Of a DNA stretch of 17,407 nt, positions 1 to 6,895 are shown one piece after another. The notes under the pieces are model-generated. The model had not been told where the DNA came from and made no database searches. It worked only from the letters and a program-made list of their open reading frames with translations. Each line of letters opens with the position of its first letter. The first letter of the stretch is position 1. Location: positions 397,914 to 415,320 of the forward strand of contig MU631326.1 in NCBI GenBank assembly GCA_026770615.1. Direction: 5' to 3'. Made by a program: the position numbers and the translations under genes. This DNA comes from Pavlovales sp. CCMP2436. Lineage: Eukaryota > Haptophyta > Pavlovophyceae > Pavlovales.

Positions 1-50
1 CCCTCTGCCCCCCCCCCCCTTTTCTAAAAAACACACACACACACACAAAC
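1..50. repeat. Poly-C and (AC)n simple-sequence runs in an intron end
   Basis: A run of about 12 C followed by TTTTC and then a dinucleotide AC run ends just before an AG at 54-55. Pyrimidine-rich sequence followed by AG is what a 3' splice site looks like, so this is probably the end of an intron of the host gene to the right. Such runs are typical of nuclear eukaryotic DNA and unlike the compact viral block further on. Confidence 0.6.
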
Positions 51-55
51 AAAAG

Positions 56-680
56 TTGAAGACGCGGACGATGCGCTCAAGCGAGTGGAGGATGAGCTCC
101 ACTGCCTTTATCCCGCGGCCTACCTCCCAATACCATTCATTCACTGCCCTCTGCCCCACTCTTTGTTGTTGTTGTAACGCCCACCACCCCCACCCACCCC
201 TGCCCCTTGCCCCGCGCAGCCGCGATTACCGCGCTGCGCACCGCCGGCGCGCGCGCACAAGACGCGTCGGTGGCGTTGGCCGACGCAGCGCGAGCCGACA
301 CGGCGCTCCTCGGAAACGAACAGGTGAACGTCTTTTTTCTTCTTCTTCTTTTCTTTTTCTTCTTTCTAATCAAGTAATTTTTTTTGGCATTGCAGTGTCT
401 TTGCTTTACGCTCCTTACCTCGCGCTTCCTTTCTGTACGCTCACAGGTGGCTACAAGTCTCGACAACGCTCCCAACGCCGCGACCAGTGCGGTTGGCGCC
501 CTCATCCCTCGCGCCAAGAGCGCGGGGCCCGGCTCATTCTCGCGTGCGTGGTCGACGTGCAAGCCTCCTGCACTTAACTCGCCTCGCAAGCCAGCCACGC
601 CCGAGTTGCGTGGGAACTCTGGGCAAGAGGTATCGCAGTCACCATTGTCGCCACTGCGCTCCGCCAACGTGATGCGCTGA
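56..680 (+). CDS. Last exons of a host multi-exon gene, function unknown
   Basis: Three coding-like blocks are separated by GT-AG introns. Block 1 starts at 56 after an acceptor AG and encodes an acidic helical stretch (reads EDADDALKRVEDEL); its donor is unclear. Block 2 is about 220-323, alanine-rich with a heptad-like pattern (AALRTAG-type composition), ending at donor GTGAAC at 324. The next intron carries a strong T/C tract and ends at 446; an in-frame alternative acceptor at 395 would add 17 codons. Block 3, 447-680, is proline/serine-rich and ends in TGA at 678-680. The frame stays open across the block 2-block 3 junction. The helical composition suggests a coiled coil, but no family is recognised. 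The start lies outside the window. This is inference from splice signals and codon continuity; transcript data would settle the exon borders. Confidence 0.45.
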
Positions 681-1013
681 CGATACGATATAGTATGACA
701 TGTTTGGCGTTAGCGCGTAGGAGCCTGCGTCGGAGTGCTAATTATAGTACATTTTCATATTATTAACTCAATACATACATATAACTTGCTTTCCTGCTAG
801 GCACGTCGCTCAAATTGCATTTAACAGCATGGGTGTTTTATTCTCAGATATTATGTAAAAGTAGGTAAGTATAACTTTAATAAAACCAAATAAATATTTA
901 TATTTTGGAAGCGTCATGGGGTGATCACTGTCATGCAAGTCACTCGTGACGTTGTCAGGCGCAAGATCATGATTTTGCTGACTGATGCAGCACTATCGCG
1001 CCGACCATTAACA
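681..1013. other. Intergenic region between two convergent host genes
   Basis: This stretch is markedly more AT-rich than its flanks, especially 735-910, and contains several AATAAA-like words near 876-895 that could act as polyadenylation signals for either neighbour. I see no convincing open reading frame, RNA gene or repeat. It lies between the TGA of the host gene on the left and the final TGA of the F-box-like gene on the opposite strand, so it probably holds both 3' ends. Confidence 0.45.
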
Positions 1014-2216
1014 TCATGGCAGTGGCTGCCAGAACTCAAAGCCTGCGCCATCGGGAGCAGCGGGTCCTGCCGGTAGCCAGTCAAACGCGGGCCCAGGCGT
1101 TTCTGGCGACTGCGGCGACTCCGTCACGTCGCCATCGAACGCGACTTGCTCTGTCGGTCCCGCCAAGGCCCTCCTCCACTTCTCCCGCTCCGCTTAATAC
1201 CACTCCACGTGGTCAGAGCCGTCCGGACGTCTCTCAACGAAAGTGGCCTCGAATGTGCCTTAATGACTCGGCGAGACCACCACATTCCCATCGCGCGCCT
1301 GCATCCACACGCCCTCCATCCGCGTGCCGTGTGCGTTGAGCACGGCAGAGCACAGAATCACCCACCTGCTGCCTGGAGTATCGTCCGAGCACACCTCGCT
1401 GAATGCAATCAGGTTGCGGGTGGCCTTGGCGACGATCCGCATACGCCACGGGCCTGCGACGTCACCGAGGATCCAGTCGCTCCGCTCCGAGTCCACGACA
1501 GGACGGTCGGGCGAGCCGGCTACAGCGAAGTGGGCCAACAGCTCCGGATTGGCTACGACGTGCCCTGGCGCGAATTCGTTCTCGGCGCACTCCTGCCAGA
1601 TTTTCGAGTTGGGAAAGTCGCACAGCTGCCACCGGGAGTATTTGGGATGTGTGTGTGGGGGGGGGTGGGTGGAGGGGGGGGAGAGTGAGACGGGAGTGCA
1701 CTCGGAGACGGGAGAGGGTCGCGCTTGGCGTCGCGCGCTCGCGGGCGTGGGCTACGGGAGCCGAGCTCTGCCACACTCCCGGGCCTGCAGCCGGCGATTC
1801 TTCTTCTGGGGCGAGCCTTACAGTACCTGCATGGAATACGAATAGTGCTCGCCCGCGCCGTAACGCCCCTCGACGTGCTAGAAGCCCGTGAGCGAGACCT
1901 TTTGCAGCTTGCGCCGCCGCTCGCGTGCGGGGTGCCTCCCCTCCCTCAGGTTCAAAGAGCTCTGCTCGTACCATCGCATCCCACAGATAGTCGCTGGACT
2001 CGACGAGCTTCAAGCAGCTGTTGCAGGTCATCATGAAGACAGGGCGCTGAGCGAGTCGCGCCGCGCGTGGTGGTCGCTGTCGGCCGTCGCCAGCTGGAGG
2101 AGGATGTGCAGGATGATGTGGCCAGGCAGCTCGAGCAGGAGACACCCCTCGTCGACGCGCGCTCGGCGGGCGGGTGGAAGGGCGAAGCCGGGCGGCATCG
2201 TGCGTTGGCGGAAGCG
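1014..2216 (-). pseudogene. F-box-like host gene, apparently decayed
   Basis: Reading leftwards from an ATG at 2198, the protein contains an F-box-like segment: LPGHIILHILLQL, then an SLSAL stretch, then CLKLVESSDYLW, matching the LP...IL..L...L...C...SS..LW pattern of that fold. The two halves are in different frames, so there is a 1-2 nt shift near 2036. An intron of about 214 nt (roughly 1839-1626, GTATTC...GGCAG, phase 0) joins to a second exon. That exon runs in one frame from 1625 to a TGA at 1016-1014 but is interrupted by TAA at 1262-1260 and 1196-1194. Protein-like composition continues after each stop (for example GTFEATFVERRPDG after the first and AEREKWRRAL after the second). F-box proteins are substrate receptors of SCF ubiquitin ligases. 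The several lesions favour a pseudogene, although assembly indels could explain the frameshift. The downstream substrate domain is not recognised. Confidence 0.55.
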
Positions 2217-2241
2217 CTGCCAGGCGTCCGCGGCCGAGCTC

Positions 2242-2460
2242 TCAAGTGGCCAAGCGCACGTCCCGCAGCGGCTCGCCTACGATCAATGCCAGGCGCCGGG
2301 GGCCCTCCACCTGGGGCCCTATGCTGCCATAGGGGGCTGGGACAGGCTTTAATCGCCTGCGGCGCCCTCCGAATTGTCCGAATCCACCAGCTGGGGTGGT
2401 GGGTTTCTCGCGGGGCTGGGTGTATCCCGTTCGATCCTCAAAGTCGTGGTAGATCTCGCA
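2242..2460 (-). CDS. Upstream exon, probably of the F-box-like gene
   Basis: This is an open frame of 72 codons on the - strand, preceded by a C/T-rich tract (rc of 2461-2494) that could be an intron end. It reads EIYHDFEDRTGYTQ and then a glycine/arginine-rich part. It can connect to the F-box block in two ways. A 64-nt GT-AG intron from 2280 to 2217 joins phase 0 to phase 0, placing the exon end at 2281; alternatively there is a one-base insertion near the TGA at 2244-2242. The intron is the simpler reading because both sides stay in frame. If so, the ATG at 2198 is not the true start. No function is recognised for this part. Confidence 0.3.
   Translation of the reverse strand, partial: CEIYHDFEDRTGYTQPREKPTTPAGGFGQFGGRRRRLKPVPAPYGSIGPQVEGPRRLALIVGEPLRDVRLAT
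2338..2355 (-). repeat. 18-nt inverted copy of the core of the 135-bp repeats
   Basis: The reverse complement of this segment is identical over 18 nt to sequence inside the second (2707-2724) and third (2842-2859) 135-bp repeat units; the first unit carries a degenerate version. It lies inside the putative upstream exon of the F-box-like gene. An exact match of this length in opposite orientation so close by is unlikely by chance and suggests that repeat-derived DNA is present on both sides. Confidence 0.65.
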
Positions 2461-2493
2461 GAAGAGGGGGGTGAGAGGGGGGAGGGGGGGGGG

Positions 2494-2526
2494 CTAGGTG
2501 GAGTCTAGGTGGAGTCTAGGTGGAGC
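2494..2526. repeat. 11-bp tandem repeat, three units
   Basis: The unit CTAGGTGGAGT occurs at 2494, 2505 and 2516, the last with a final C. It follows a G-rich run and directly precedes the 135-bp repeat block. It is a short minisatellite with no visible gene function. Confidence 0.85.
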
Positions 2527-2540
2527 TCGGAGGCGCGATT

Positions 2541-2945
2541 ACGAAGCAATTTGATTAAAGAATATTAAATTTGATTAAAGCCTATCCCGCCGCTCGCGAA
2601 GCACGAGTTTGACTTCGCAGGCCTCTGTGTCGGCTGGTGGCGGCCGGTGGCGGCTGGTGGCGGCTGGTGGATCCAACGAAGCAATTCGATTAAAGAATAT
2701 TAAATTCGATTAAAGCCTGTCCCACCGCTCGCGAAGCACGAGTTTGGCTTCGCAGGCCTAGGTGGCGGCCGGTGGCGGCCGGTGGCGGCCGGTGGCGGCT
2801 GGTGGATCCAACGATGCAATTTGATTAAAGAATATTAAATTCGATTAAAGCCTGTCCCACCGCTCGCGAAGCACGAGTTTGACTTCGCAGGCCTCGGTGG
2901 CGGCCGGTGGCGGCTGGTGGCGGCCGGTGGCGGCCGGTGGCTATG
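2541..2945. repeat. Three 135-bp tandem repeats with internal 10-bp arrays
   Basis: Units begin at 2541, 2676 and 2811 with ACGAAGCAAT (ACGATGCAAT in the third), a spacing of exactly 135 bp. Each contains an AT-rich part with the word GATTAAAG twice, then a GC-rich part around CGCTCGCGAAGCACGAG, then an array of a 10-bp unit GGTGGCGGCC or GGTGGCGGCT, and units 1 and 2 end in GGATCCA. The units differ by a few substitutions. GATTAAAG also occurs at about 3433-3440, in the flank of the viral block. This is a two-level satellite of unknown function between the host gene and the virus. Confidence 0.9.
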
Positions 2946-2972
2946 CGTGTCCACGAGGGCGCTCGACGTAAT

Positions 2973-3324
2973 CGCTCAAATATGATTTTTCGCACGAGTT
3001 TACCGAGTGTAAAGGTCTTCAAATATGATCGAGTGACGGGATTCCCGCTCGCTCAAATAAGACTGTTTTCAGGCTTCAGCGAATGCGTGCGCGAAGCAGA
3101 GATCTAGATAAAGCACGGCGGGGCCATAGAGAATCATATTCGTGTTTTTTATTTTCCTGTGTAAGCTTTATTTCTCTAGATCTATTTTAGTAGTTTATAT
3201 AAAGCCGCACGCACTCGAAAAAGGCCAGAAGGAGTCATATTTGAGCGAGCAGGATTCCCGTGTGTCGATCATAAATGAGTGAACTTACACTCGGCAAACT
3301 CGTGGGGGGAGTCATATTTGAGCG
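2973..3324. repeat. Imperfect 352-bp palindrome (foldback structure)
   Basis: The left arm (2973-3077) and the reverse complement of the right arm (about 3220-3324) align along their length. Shared blocks include CGCTCAAATATGA at the outer ends, CACGAGTTT, CCGAGTGTAA, TATGATCGA, GGGAATC/GGGATTC and GCTCGCTCAAATA near the inner ends. Similarity continues inwards with GCGTGCG, AGATCTAGA and ATAAAGC-type blocks towards a centre near 3145. The word TCATATTTGAGCGA and its reverse complement recur at arm ends. A TATATAAAG at 3196-3204 lies in the right arm. It could be a foldback/MITE-like element, a terminal inverted repeat or a hairpin end of the viral genome. I found no matching copy at the right end of the viral block, so a viral terminus is not established. 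Confidence 0.75.
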
Positions 3325-3497
3325 ACGGCTGTAAGTCGACTTAAATAGAAAGTCGTGCCGTAAAAACACGGGGATAGTAAAATATGACTCAGAAGACACA
3401 TGTGATGTACTTGAAACATTAACTAAAAATTCGATTAAAGGGTACTTTCAAGTTTCACCCTTCGCGGATACGGTATCCAGCACACCCACCGACCTGC

Positions 3498-3588
3498 GGG
3501 CTACGCTACTAGCACACAAAACGTCCGGGCTACTGGTATAGCACACTGGGAGGGGCGAGGGCTACGTGGATATAGCACACTCGCAAAA
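3498..3588. repeat. Three imperfect repeats ending in AGCACAC
   Basis: Units start with GGGCTAC at 3498, 3527 and 3559 and each carries TAGCACAC about 15-20 nt later. The spacing is 29 and 32 bp. A further CAGCACAC lies just upstream, at about 3479-3486. The units are diverged, so this is an old array or a set of binding sites; function unknown. Confidence 0.65.
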
Positions 3589-3602
3589 GTCGGTTTTTTG
3601 GT

Positions 3603-3652
3603 GGTGGGTCTTGAATGATCTTGGTGGGTCTTGGTGGGTCTTGGTGGGTCTT
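3603..3652. repeat. 10-bp tandem repeat GGTGGGTCTT
   Basis: Exact units lie at 3603, 3623, 3633 and 3643, with one degenerate unit at 3613 (GAATGATCTT). The array sits about 50 nt beyond the capsid gene stop codon. Confidence 0.85.
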
Positions 3653-3702
3653 GGTGTTTTTGGTGTTTTGTGTGTAGTAGTTAGTAGTAGTTAGCAGTAG
3701 TT

Positions 3703-4965
3703 CTACGACTGGTAGCTCAGAAGGCCTTGCTGTGCCACCAGGATCTTTTCGTGCTGAACCCAGACGTCCACCATCAGGGCAGGATTATCGGCTGCAATCT
3801 GAGCTTCGAACACCACATGGAGGAGCTGCGTCGAAATACCATCAGAAATTGCGTCGCTCTGTGGGAAAGCCTGCAGGGCAAGTCCAATGCAGAAACCATC
3901 GTTAATGTACTCTTGGGAGGAGATACATGAACGGGCTGCTGAGTCGGAGATGCTGGATCCGAGCGCCTTTGACAGCTCAAACCGCGCTCCTGCGGCACTG
4001 CCTGTGCAATCGATCGCAGACTGAGGAACCACCATGGCCCCCAATCGGAACCGGTAATTTTTGCACCCAGCTAGAGTCCTTTTGGTGACTGTTTTTATGG
4101 TGTGCGGCGTGGCGACGGCACTTTCTTCAAAACTGAGAAAAATGTTACAGGCGGAGCTCACACGAACTGGGATTTGCATCGATATGAAGCCTGCGTTAGC
4201 AGAGACAGTACTTCTATAGTGCGAGTAGTCGAAACATGGCACGGTAATCACGCCCCCTAGTGATAGGTACATCGCTGCCTCGATGGCGGCATCGAGCCTG
4301 ACTTCGGTCAAATGCAATTTTGCGTTCGTCACCGAGACTCCAGAATTTGAAGCCCCGGCGTTTTCATAAGTGCCCCAGTCTACGGAAGGCCCGAATTTAA
4401 TTTCGAGCCTCACAGACTCCTTCAAAGCTGAAAGTGGTATGGCTTTCATCGCCAATGTGCCGAGAAGGTTCATCAGTGGGAGCGCTACTGTTAGCGAAGA
4501 ACCTGCAGCGATGGTGGCACCTGCACGTGAATAGTATGACTTAACTATTTCTGCTGGGTCGTTATTAGTACATTTGTAGTCCGCGATGCCGCGCATAGTG
4601 CCGCTCGAGCGAAGTGAATCCAGATCGGTTGTAAAATCCTGAACCACTGAGAAAAGTGCGCCGTATTCTGAGATGCTGCTGAGGTGTTGCGACCCGAAAA
4701 ACACGTCGACAGATGAGATCATAGAAACTGCTCCGCCATCGAGTACAATCGCTGTAGGGTTGTCGTTGACACTCGTATAGCTCAAAACTGTCTGGCTACC
4801 ATCAAGGTGCAACCCAGGGAGCCCTGCAGCTATATCGAAGGTTAACTTCCCGCCGCCGGCGACCGGTCCAGAGCCCGAACTAGATGTCAGGTAGTGCCGA
4901 AGCATTTCGGCGGGCGGAGCGAGCGGACGTGGCTCATATTGATAATAGCTCGGAATCGATTCCAT
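3703..4965 (-). CDS. MCP: Probable major capsid protein (double jelly-roll type)
   Basis: An uninterrupted frame of 420 codons from the ATG at 4965 is the longest intact protein of the left arm. It is rich in beta-prone, serine/threonine/glycine sequence with few charged clusters, has no signal peptide or membrane segment, and has the length range of small PLV-type capsid proteins. The assignment rests on this character plus its place beside the penton, the small structural protein and the packaging ATPase; I cannot point to a diagnostic motif. The frame extends upstream to an ATG at 5064 (453 aa), which would overlap the neighbour by 23 nt. I prefer 4965 because an AAATAAAAAT box at 5003-4994 begins 38 nt upstream, the same distance as at the 6340 gene. 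In the family, the protein forms trimers that make up the icosahedral shell. Its openness contrasts with the broken neighbours. Confidence 0.72.
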   Translation of the reverse strand: MESIPSYYQYEPRPLAPPAEMLRHYLTSSSGSGPVAGGGKLTFDIAAGLPGLHLDGSQTVLSYTSVNDNPTAIVLDGGAVSMISSVDVFFGSQHLSSISEYGALFSVVQDFTTDLDSLRSSGTMRGIADYKCTNNDPAEIVKSYYSRAGATIAAGSSLTVALPLMNLLGTLAMKAIPLSALKESVRLEIKFGPSVDWGTYENAGASNSGVSVTNAKLHLTEVRLDAAIEAAMYLSLGGVITVPCFDYSHYRSTVSANAGFISMQIPVRVSSACNIFLSFEESAVATPHTIKTVTKRTLAGCKNYRFRLGAMVVPQSAIDCTGSAAGARFELSKALGSSISDSAARSCISSQEYINDGFCIGLALQAFPQSDAISDGISTQLLHVVFEAQIAADNPALMVDVWVQHEKILVAQQGLLSYQS

Positions 4966-4993
4966 TTCGGGTTTCTGTGTATATGGAGCCAAG

Positions 4994-5003
4994 ATTTTTA
5001 TTT
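4994..5003 (-). promoter_or_regulatory. AAATAAAAAT box upstream of the capsid gene
   Basis: The sequence on the - strand is AAATAAAAAT, followed by C, beginning 38 nt before the ATG at 4965. The same 10-mer precedes the genes at 6340 and 6896. It is probably a TATA-like promoter element; the role is inferred from recurrence and spacing. Confidence 0.55.
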
Positions 5004-5041
5004 CGATTTGTTGGTAAACGACGTCAAAGACGCCACTTCGG

Positions 5042-5386
5042 TTAAGAGTTGGCCATACGCTCAAACTGACTTGTCAGCCCCCGTAACTCCTTGCTTGCCC
5101 CCACCCCCGAAGCGAAATTGCCCACCTGGCCAGCTACCTGGGCGCCAGCCGAGAGACCATTGAGCAAGTCACGCCCGAAGCCTAGAGCTTCTCCGGCACC
5201 AGGGATACGCCCAAGCTTCGAGTTCTCGATGGCGTTTAGCCCGAGCCTTGCGTTCTGTGCGATTTTAGAGACTGTCGATGCTGCGTTGTGAAGGAAATTC
5301 CCGGACTGGCGTCCGAATTGTTGTATTTTTGGCAGCGCATTGTAACCCCATCTTGCCGCGCTTCGTCCAAATCGACCCCAGTTCAT
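5042..5386 (-). CDS. Small Gly/Ala-rich basic virion-type protein
   Basis: From the ATG at 5386 the protein has 114 residues and begins MNWGRFGRSAARWGYN. It then alternates short amphipathic and glycine/alanine-rich segments (SAGAQVAGQVGNFASG-type, residues about 80-95) and ends near RMANS. An upstream in-frame ATG at 5446 gives 134 aa, but the extra part is hydrophobic and unlike the rest. It lies between the capsid and penton genes on the same strand, stopping 77 nt before the preferred capsid start. In adeno-, adinto- and polinton-like viruses a small membrane-active or core protein often has this character and position; that parallel is by context only and no homology is visible. No promoter box of the AAATAAAAAT type is seen upstream. 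Confidence 0.6.
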   Translation of the reverse strand: MNWGRFGRSAARWGYNALPKIQQFGRQSGNFLHNAASTVSKIAQNARLGLNAIENSKLGRIPGAGEALGFGRDLLNGLSAGAQVAGQVGNFASGVGASKELRGLTSQFERMANS

Positions 5387-5488
5387 TTTTTCGGAGGCTC
5401 TATATGTAATATTGCAAAAGATATTAATCAGCAACCGAACCGACAACCGGCAATATGACTAGTCGACCATGATATCGAGTACAACGGA

Positions 5489-6231
5489 TCACGATAGACC
5501 CTGTGTGTCATACGGCTGCTGGTTCTCGTCTAGAAGTGCGATTACCACACTGCTCAGATTTCGGCGGCGTGCGTTCATGTATGGTGCCGAGTCGGATTTG
5601 AAGATCTGGATATCGCCATACCCTACATTTACGGGCACAGAGGCAAGCAAATTGGTCGTGTTCTCTCCCAGGCGACTTAGCGAGTCCTGCACATCCAGCT
5701 CGAACGACTCAATTGAAATCAAAATCGCGCGGGCCCCACCAAGATCGATCATACGGGGTGCAGCCGACGGGACGCCTGATGGAATCGTTATATTAAAGCT
5801 CTTGTTCATTCCCAGGATTTTGTGAGCGGTAGTAATCTCGTTTGTGGCGATCGAATGTTCCCGCCCTGACTATGGGAGAATGTTAGCTTGCTCGATACCG
5901 AGTCAAATGTCGTGCTCACACCCGCGGTCAACATGGCCGAAGTAGAATTGATGGCGCTGGCGAGGGCCTCCCCGCTCGTATATTGGCTAGGTGGAATCGT
6001 GACGACCGACAGCTCATCCCCGGCGAGTAGCAGGACGAATGTGTTATTTTTTGGGTTGACGTTGGGCTGCGTAACAGGTATAGAGCTCGACTCCAGACGC
6101 ACATACATGGATTCCCGCCCCGAAAGGCTGATACCTGGAGATAAATCGAACACCACGCTGTCTGTACGGTCTACACCGATCGGAAACTTATCGGCTTGGT
6201 CGCTACTAAGATAGAGGCGGTGAAGCACCAT
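5489..6231 (-). pseudogene. Penton-like minor capsid protein, split by a frameshift
   Basis: Two consecutive - strand frames form one gene. The first (6231-5806) starts MVLHRLYLSSDQ, has a FDLSPGISLSGRE segment and a beta-rich middle. The second (to 5489) carries HKILGM just ahead of NITIPSG and ends with QQPYDTQGLS. The first-frame pattern (short N-terminal strand, an L.P.I.L.G.....L...S.P segment) and a following LG motif are typical of polinton/PLV penton proteins, which sit at the capsid vertices. In the first frame the sequence after about 5866 loses this character and ends at a TGA overlapping an ATG, while the second frame is protein-like from about 5860. One missing base at about 5858-5866 explains it; 743 nt plus one base is exactly 248 codons. 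A programmed shift is unlikely because no slippery heptamer is seen. Confidence 0.65.
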
Positions 6232-6339
6232 TGATGGGACACTATAGCAGACTCGTATATTTTAACGGTAAGTGTGTGTCGAAAGGGAGTGTCGAAAGTG
6301 AAATAAAAATCTAACGGTACTAATAGTACCATATTTGTC
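6232..6339. promoter_or_regulatory. Divergent promoter region
   Basis: These 108 nt separate the penton start (-) from the 6340 gene (+), the point where the two viral arms diverge. On the + strand it contains AAATAAAAAT at 6301-6310. Towards the penton it contains an AT-rich TTAAAATATA-like element (rc of about 6256-6265), about 30 nt from that ATG. A near-repeat of GTGTCGAAAG occurs at about 6276-6300. Both transcription units of the structural genes probably start here. Confidence 0.55.
6301..6310 (+). promoter_or_regulatory. AAATAAAAAT box upstream of the 6340 gene
   Basis: The exact 10-mer begins 39 nt before the ATG at 6340 and is followed by CTAACGGTAC. It matches the boxes before the capsid and ATPase genes in sequence and roughly in distance. 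Confidence 0.55.
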
Positions 6340-6849
6340 ATGGAGAAAAAGAGCAAAGTAACCGAGGAGGAAGTCACCGTTACGATCGGTGATCATCACA
6401 CACCACCACCAGTCGCACCGGAAACAAATTCGCCCCCATCAGTCACCACCTCGACTGCCTCGACGTCCTCTCCGGTCCCCCCAGTCGCACCGGTCAAGGC
6501 AAAACGGATTCCCAGTGAGAAGCAGCGTCTCAACTACCTGGCAGCTAATAAACGACGAGTGCAGATTCTTGCCGACGCAAAAATTCTAAGGGTCGCTGCT
6601 GCGTCTGAGAAGGCTCGTGAAAAAGCGGCACTGGATGAATACGCCCTGGCTATAAAGCTATCGGCCAAGTATGGCTTCAACACAAACCAAGCTCCACCCA
6701 CCCCACCAGTCCATCAAGCCCCGCAAGCCCCACAAGTCCCACAAGCCCCGCAAGCGACCACTTACGATCCGGTAGGTGCGACTGTGGCCGCTGAACCAGC
6801 CCCATTCCGCTATTACGAGAAGCCAGGAATCTCTATACGGTATGTATAA
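6340..6849 (+). CDS. Unknown proline-rich protein with a basic helical centre
   Basis: The protein has 169 residues. Residues 1-55 are acidic then proline/serine/threonine-rich. Residues about 54-110 form a lysine/arginine/alanine-rich helical block (for example NKRRVQILADAKILRVAAASEKAREKA in part). Residues about 117-140 are a Q-A-P/Q-V-P repeat tract, and the tail is short and aromatic. The basic helix could bind nucleic acid or form a coiled coil; disordered arms are common in virion core and scaffold proteins. It is the first gene of the rightward arm, with a promoter box 39 nt upstream, and it is followed after 46 nt by the ATPase gene. I do not recognise the family. Confidence 0.7.
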   Translation: MEKKSKVTEEEVTVTIGDHHTPPPVAPETNSPPSVTTSTASTSSPVPPVAPVKAKRIPSEKQRLNYLAANKRRVQILADAKILRVAAASEKAREKAALDEYALAIKLSAKYGFNTNQAPPTPPVHQAPQAPQVPQAPQATTYDPVGATVAAEPAPFRYYEKPGISIRYV

Positions 6850-6864
6850 GGTATGGTGACCGTT

Positions 6865-6874
6865 AAATAAAAAT
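6865..6874 (+). promoter_or_regulatory. AAATAAAAAT box upstream of the ATPase gene
   Basis: The exact 10-mer lies 31 nt (first base) before the ATG at 6896, in the short gap after the previous gene. A second AT-rich word, CAATATATAG, lies between the box and the start. Confidence 0.55.
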
Positions 6875-6895
6875 GATGTCAATATATAGACCAAA

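Larger units (their letters stand above)
3331..3702. other. Non-coding flank of the viral block with short repeats
   Basis: No protein-coding frame is convincing here. It contains one more GATTAAAG word, three imperfect units of about 30 bp, a 10-bp tandem array and a run of GTAGTAG/TTAG words that ends at the capsid gene stop codon. It lies downstream of the capsid gene on the - strand and may hold its transcription end and the left edge of the virus. Confidence 0.5.

Noticed and set aside
2013..2037. A 23-nt GT-AG intron in the F-box segment
   Set aside because: It would restore the frame but removes residues that fit the F-box pattern and is shorter than normal spliceosomal introns. A small indel is more likely.
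1462..2145. A 227-codon open frame on the - strand starting at 2145
   Set aside because: Only the part around 2036-1840 is protein-like (second half of the F-box segment). The rest runs through an intron with poly-pyrimidine and (CA)n sequence, so it is not one protein.
2541..2945. CRISPR-like array
   Set aside because: The units are direct tandem copies without unique spacers, with internal minisatellites; there are no cas genes and the context is eukaryotic.
5855..5870. Programmed -1 frameshift in the penton gene
   Set aside because: No slippery heptamer of the X XXY YYZ type is present at the change point, and neighbouring genes also have random lesions.
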